Position numbers and translations under genes: made by a program. Below are positions 61,294 through 64,000 of a DNA stretch of 64,000 nucleotides, one piece after another. The notes under the pieces were generated by a model, which saw only the letters and a list, made by a program, of their open reading frames with translations, had not been told where the DNA came from and made no database searches. The first letter of the stretch is position 1, and each line of letters opens with the position of its first letter. Location: contig CAYLUQ010000009.1 of the NCBI GenBank assembly GCA_964386915.1, positions 1-64,000 of the forward strand, read 5' to 3'. The stretch comes from JADHMP01 sp964386915 (GTDB taxonomy: Bacteria > Bacteroidota > Bacteroidia > Flavobacteriales > Flavobacteriaceae).

Positions 61294-64000
61294 ATGAAAT
61301 CAAAAACAAATAAAGAATTTCTCTTTTCCAGTTGGGCCATAGACCACAAAACAGTGATCTATGTGATCATGGCAATCTTTCTCATATTGGGCATTAGCTC
61401 CTACATCAGCATGCCAAGAGAGAGCTTTCCAGAAATTAATGACACCAAAGTATTTGTCAGCACGGTTTTCCCCGGAAATACCGCCGAAGATATTGAGCGT
61501 TTAGTTACCGATCCTTTGGAAGAAGCGCTAAAAGGAGTGCCTAATTTGGTTGAAATCACCTCTACTTCTTCAGAAGATTTTTCAATTATCACGATTGAAT
61601 TTGATGAAAATATTACCATTGATGACGCCAAACAGAAAAGTAAGGATTTGGTGGATGGTGTAAAAGCTGGAGCCGATTGGCCCACCTTCAACAATGCCAA
61701 ACTCGAACCCAATGTGTTTGAAATGGATTTTTCTGAACTCCTGCCTATTTTAAACATTAGCCTAATTGGTGATTATCCCATTGAACAACTCAAGGTTTTT
61801 GCCGAACGCATTGAAGCTGAAGTTGAACGACTTCCTCAAGTCAAAGAGGTTAACATTAGAGGAATTCAACAATTTGAAGTTGAAGTGGCACTGGATGTAT
61901 ATAAAATGAGTGCCTTAAAAGTCTCTTTTAATGATGTAATTGGGGCTATTTCTAACGAAAACAGCACTATTTCTGCTGGTAATATTGTGAGCGATGGCCA
62001 AAGAAGAAATTTGCGTCTCATTGGAGAAATCAATGACCCTGAAGAACTTAAAAACTTTGTGATTAAAACCGAGAAAGGGCCTGTTTATTTAGGAGACATT
62101 GCCACAATATCTTTTCAAGAAAAAGAAATCACCTCCTTTGCCCGCTCTTTTAGTGAAAAAGCAGTGTTGTTAGACGTGGTGAAAAGGGGGGGCAAAAACC
62201 TTATTCAAGCCTCCCGCGAAATCAACGCAATTTTAAAAGAACGAGACAACTTAGGCTTGCCTAAAGATTTAAAAATTACCGTTTCCAATGATCAATCCAG
62301 CCTCACGCTCAATCAAGTGAGTGAGTTGGTTAACAACATCATCTTTGGCGTCATTTTAGTCGTTACCGTTTTGATGTTTTTCTTGGGCTTCCGCAATGCC
62401 CTTTTCGTAGGTTTTGCCATTCCAATGTCCATGTTTATGTCGTTTATGATTCTTTCCGCCTTAGGTTTCACCATGAATACAATGGTGCTCTTTGGGCTGG
62501 TTATGGGCTTAGGTATGTTAGTAGACAATGGAATTGTGGTGGTTGAAAACGTCTATCGCCTCATGGAAAAGGAAGGTCTTTCGCGTGTGGAAGCCGCTAA
62601 AAAGGGAATTGGAGAAATTGCTTTTCCGATTATCATTTCCACAGCTACCACCATTGCTGCTTTTGTGCCGCTAGGGGCCTGGCCCGGACTTATGGGCGAG
62701 TTTATGATCTACTTTCCCATTACCCTTTCTGTGGTGTTGGGCTCTTCTCTCATCGTTGCCATCTTTTTTAACTCCATGTTGGTTTCTCAATTTATGGACG
62801 TCAACGAACGTGAAATTAGTTTAAAAAGCCTTTGGAGAATGACCGCCTTTTTAGGCACCCTAGGCTTGCTTTTGGTGTTTAATGAAGGAACCCTAAGAGC
62901 TATTGGCACCATAATGCTTCTCACCCCTTTGCTGTTTTGGAGCTATAAATATGTATTGAAAAAATGGGCGTTACGCTTTCAAAACACCTTTTTGGTCCGT
63001 TTGGAAAACGGCTACCGAAAGCTACTAACCTTTGCCCTTAAAGGATTTCGTCCCGTATTCTTTTTAGTGGGTACTTTTTTCTTACTGTTCACTTCATTTG
63101 CGCTTATGGGCATTTTTCCTCCTCAGGTAGAGTTTTTTCCCAATAATGATCCCGCACAGATTTTTGTATATATAGAATATCCTGAAGGCACCGATATCAA
63201 TAAAACCAACGCCACTACCAAAAAAATTGAGGCAGAAATTAACAAGGTTATTCAACAGCCCAAATACAATGATGGTGACGTTAATTTTATGGTAGAATCT
63301 AATGTGACTCAAGTAGGTGAGGGCGCGGGTAATCCAGAAATTGACAACGGCAATACCAATGAATTGCCCCACAAGGGAAAAATTACACTCTCCATGCGCG
63401 AGTATAAATTTCGCCGAGGTGCTTCTAGTGAAACCCTCCGAATGGAAATTCAAAAACAACTTTTTGGCAAATTCCCAGGCGTGGCTGTATCCGTGGAAAA
63501 GGATGCAAAGGGACCACCGGTGGGCTATCCTATCACCATAGAAATTACCGGAGAAGATTATTTGGAACTCATTACCGTTGCCAAAAAAATGAAAGATTTT
63601 CTCAATCAAATCAATATTGCCGGGGTGGAAGAACTCAAAATTGATGTCAACAAAAACAAACCCGGGCTACAGTTGAATTTAGATCGTAAAAAAGCCGGTG
63701 AACTGGGCGTAAACGCTGCTCAAATTGGTCGACAGCTCAGAACTTCTCTGTTTGGAACCAAAGCCGGGGTTTTCAAAAATAACGGAGAAGACTATGACAT
63801 CAATGTGCGACTCGAAAAAGAAATGCGTAATGACCACAATGCGCTGTTTAATCAAAACATAGTGTTTAGAGATCCTGCTAACGGTCAGATTAAAGAAATT
63901 CCCGTAGCGGCACTAGTAAGTGAAGAAAACACCACTTCCTATAGTGCCATTAAACACCGAAACCTTACCCGAGTAGTAACTCTCTATTCCTCAGTGTTGG
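61294..64000 (+). CDS. RND efflux permease (HAE1/AcrB-like), 3' end missing
   Basis: The frame is open from an ATG at 61294 to the window edge, about 902 residues. It starts KTVIYVIMAIFLILGISSYI and PRESFPEINDTKVFVSTVFPG, typical of RND permeases. Periplasmic loops alternate with helices. The proton-relay helix reads GLVMGLGMLVDNGIVVVEN, with Asp then Asn where AcrB has Asp407-Asp408. A later segment YPEGTDINKTN begins the second half. It lies 11 nt after the adaptor. The C-terminal end is outside the window. Confidence 0.94.
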   Translation, partial: MKSKTNKEFLFSSWAIDHKTVIYVIMAIFLILGISSYISMPRESFPEINDTKVFVSTVFPGNTAEDIERLVTDPLEEALKGVPNLVEITSTSSEDFSIITIEFDENITIDDAKQKSKDLVDGVKAGADWPTFNNAKLEPNVFEMDFSELLPILNISLIGDYPIEQLKVFAERIEAEVERLPQVKEVNIRGIQQFEVEVALDVYKMSALKVSFNDVIGAISNENSTISAGNIVSDGQRRNLRLIGEINDPEELKNFVIKTEKGPVYLGDIATISFQEKEITSFARSFSEKAVLLDVVKRGGKNLIQASREINAILKERDNLGLPKDLKITVSNDQSSLTLNQVSELVNNIIFGVILVVTVLMFFLGFRNALFVGFAIPMSMFMSFMILSALGFTMNTMVLFGLVMGLGMLVDNGIVVVENVYRLMEKEGLSRVEAAKKGIGEIAFPIIISTATTIAAFVPLGAWPGLMGEFMIYFPITLSVVLGSSLIVAIFFNSMLVSQFMDVNEREISLKSLWRMTAFLGTLGLLLVFNEGTLRAIGTIMLLTPLLFWSYKYVLKKWALRFQNTFLVRLENGYRKLLTFALKGFRPVFFLVGTFFLLFTSFALMGIFPPQVEFFPNNDPAQIFVYIEYPEGTDINKTNATTKKIEAEINKVIQQPKYNDGDVNFMVESNVTQVGEGAGNPEIDNGNTNELPHKGKITLSMREYKFRRGASSETLRMEIQKQLFGKFPGVAVSVEKDAKGPPVGYPITIEITGEDYLELITVAKKMKDFLNQINIAGVEELKIDVNKNKPGLQLNLDRKKAGELGVNAAQIGRQLRTSLFGTKAGVFKNNGEDYDINVRLEKEMRNDHNALFNQNIVFRDPANGQIKEIPVAALVSEENTTSYSAIKHRNLTRVVTLYSSVL

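Overview
The window looks like a core chromosomal segment from a marine-type Flavobacteriales (Bacteroidota), probably Flavobacteriaceae or a close relative. The evidence is an AT-rich sequence with TAnnTTTG-type -7 boxes, a Bacteroidetes-only gene set (IPExxxVDY protein, DUF2480, a long PurF, the Bat operon, LVIVD-repeat lipoproteins, TSP3/OmpA protein, lycopene cyclase CrtY) and gene orders typical of the group. No rRNA, tRNA, CRISPR array, prophage or intact insertion sequence was seen. A run of 100 N at 4735-4834 marks a scaffold gap.

Layout: 1-688 is the 5' part of an OmpA-type gene. 772-3909 is a RecB/AddA-like helicase-nuclease. 3994-4602 is superoxide dismutase. 4603-5132 holds a tandem 75-nt repeat with a perfect hairpin, interrupted by the N gap. 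5133-9112 (minus) is a purine/nucleic-acid operon, purN-rnhA-pfkB-purF. 9257-13403 (plus) is acpP-fabF-rnc-IPExxxVDY-pyk, with a strong hairpin inside the first codons of rnc. 13400-17348 holds dinB, an ABM-domain protein, a membrane protein, pheS, a conserved hypothetical and cvpA. 17340-26311 (minus) is the complete moxR-DUF58-batA/B/C/D/E envelope operon. 26616-30335 holds an SDR, a lipoprotein, nadD, gmk and yicC.

30339-38291 is a carbohydrate locus. A minus-strand operon (TIM-barrel lipoprotein, MFS permease, Gfo/Idh/MocA dehydrogenase, TIM-barrel isomerase, DUF1080 hydrolase) diverges from a plus-strand GMC dehydrogenase plus Tat-signal subunit, with a c-type cytochrome lipoprotein converging on it. 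Together they fit oxidation, cleavage and re-reduction of 3-keto-glycosides across the periplasm and cytoplasm.

38347-43314 carries a thioesterase, an EamA exporter, an ArsC-like protein, and a plus-strand metB-lpxH-hflX operon. 43518-51169 (minus) holds a glycosyltransferase and the SUF iron-sulfur operon (sufA-B-C-D-S-E-T plus DUF2480), with a near-consensus Bacteroidetes promoter. 51269-53880 encodes two surface lipoproteins. 53982-58058 has thiL, a ZIP transporter, crtY and a prenyl synthase. 58169-64000 is a TetR-tolC-adaptor-RND pump operon that runs off the window, with a perfect palindromic operator over its promoter.

The most interesting non-coding signals are the tandem hairpin repeat beside the gap, the hairpin in the rnc start region, the TetR operator, a palindromic intergenic element present in two inverted copies (28.3 and 43.4 kb), and six convergent gene pairs whose stop codons overlap. 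I did not find an obviously new multi-gene defence or mobile system. The best candidates for undescribed biology are the repeat array, DUF2480 in the SUF operon, and the exact substrate of the keto-sugar locus.
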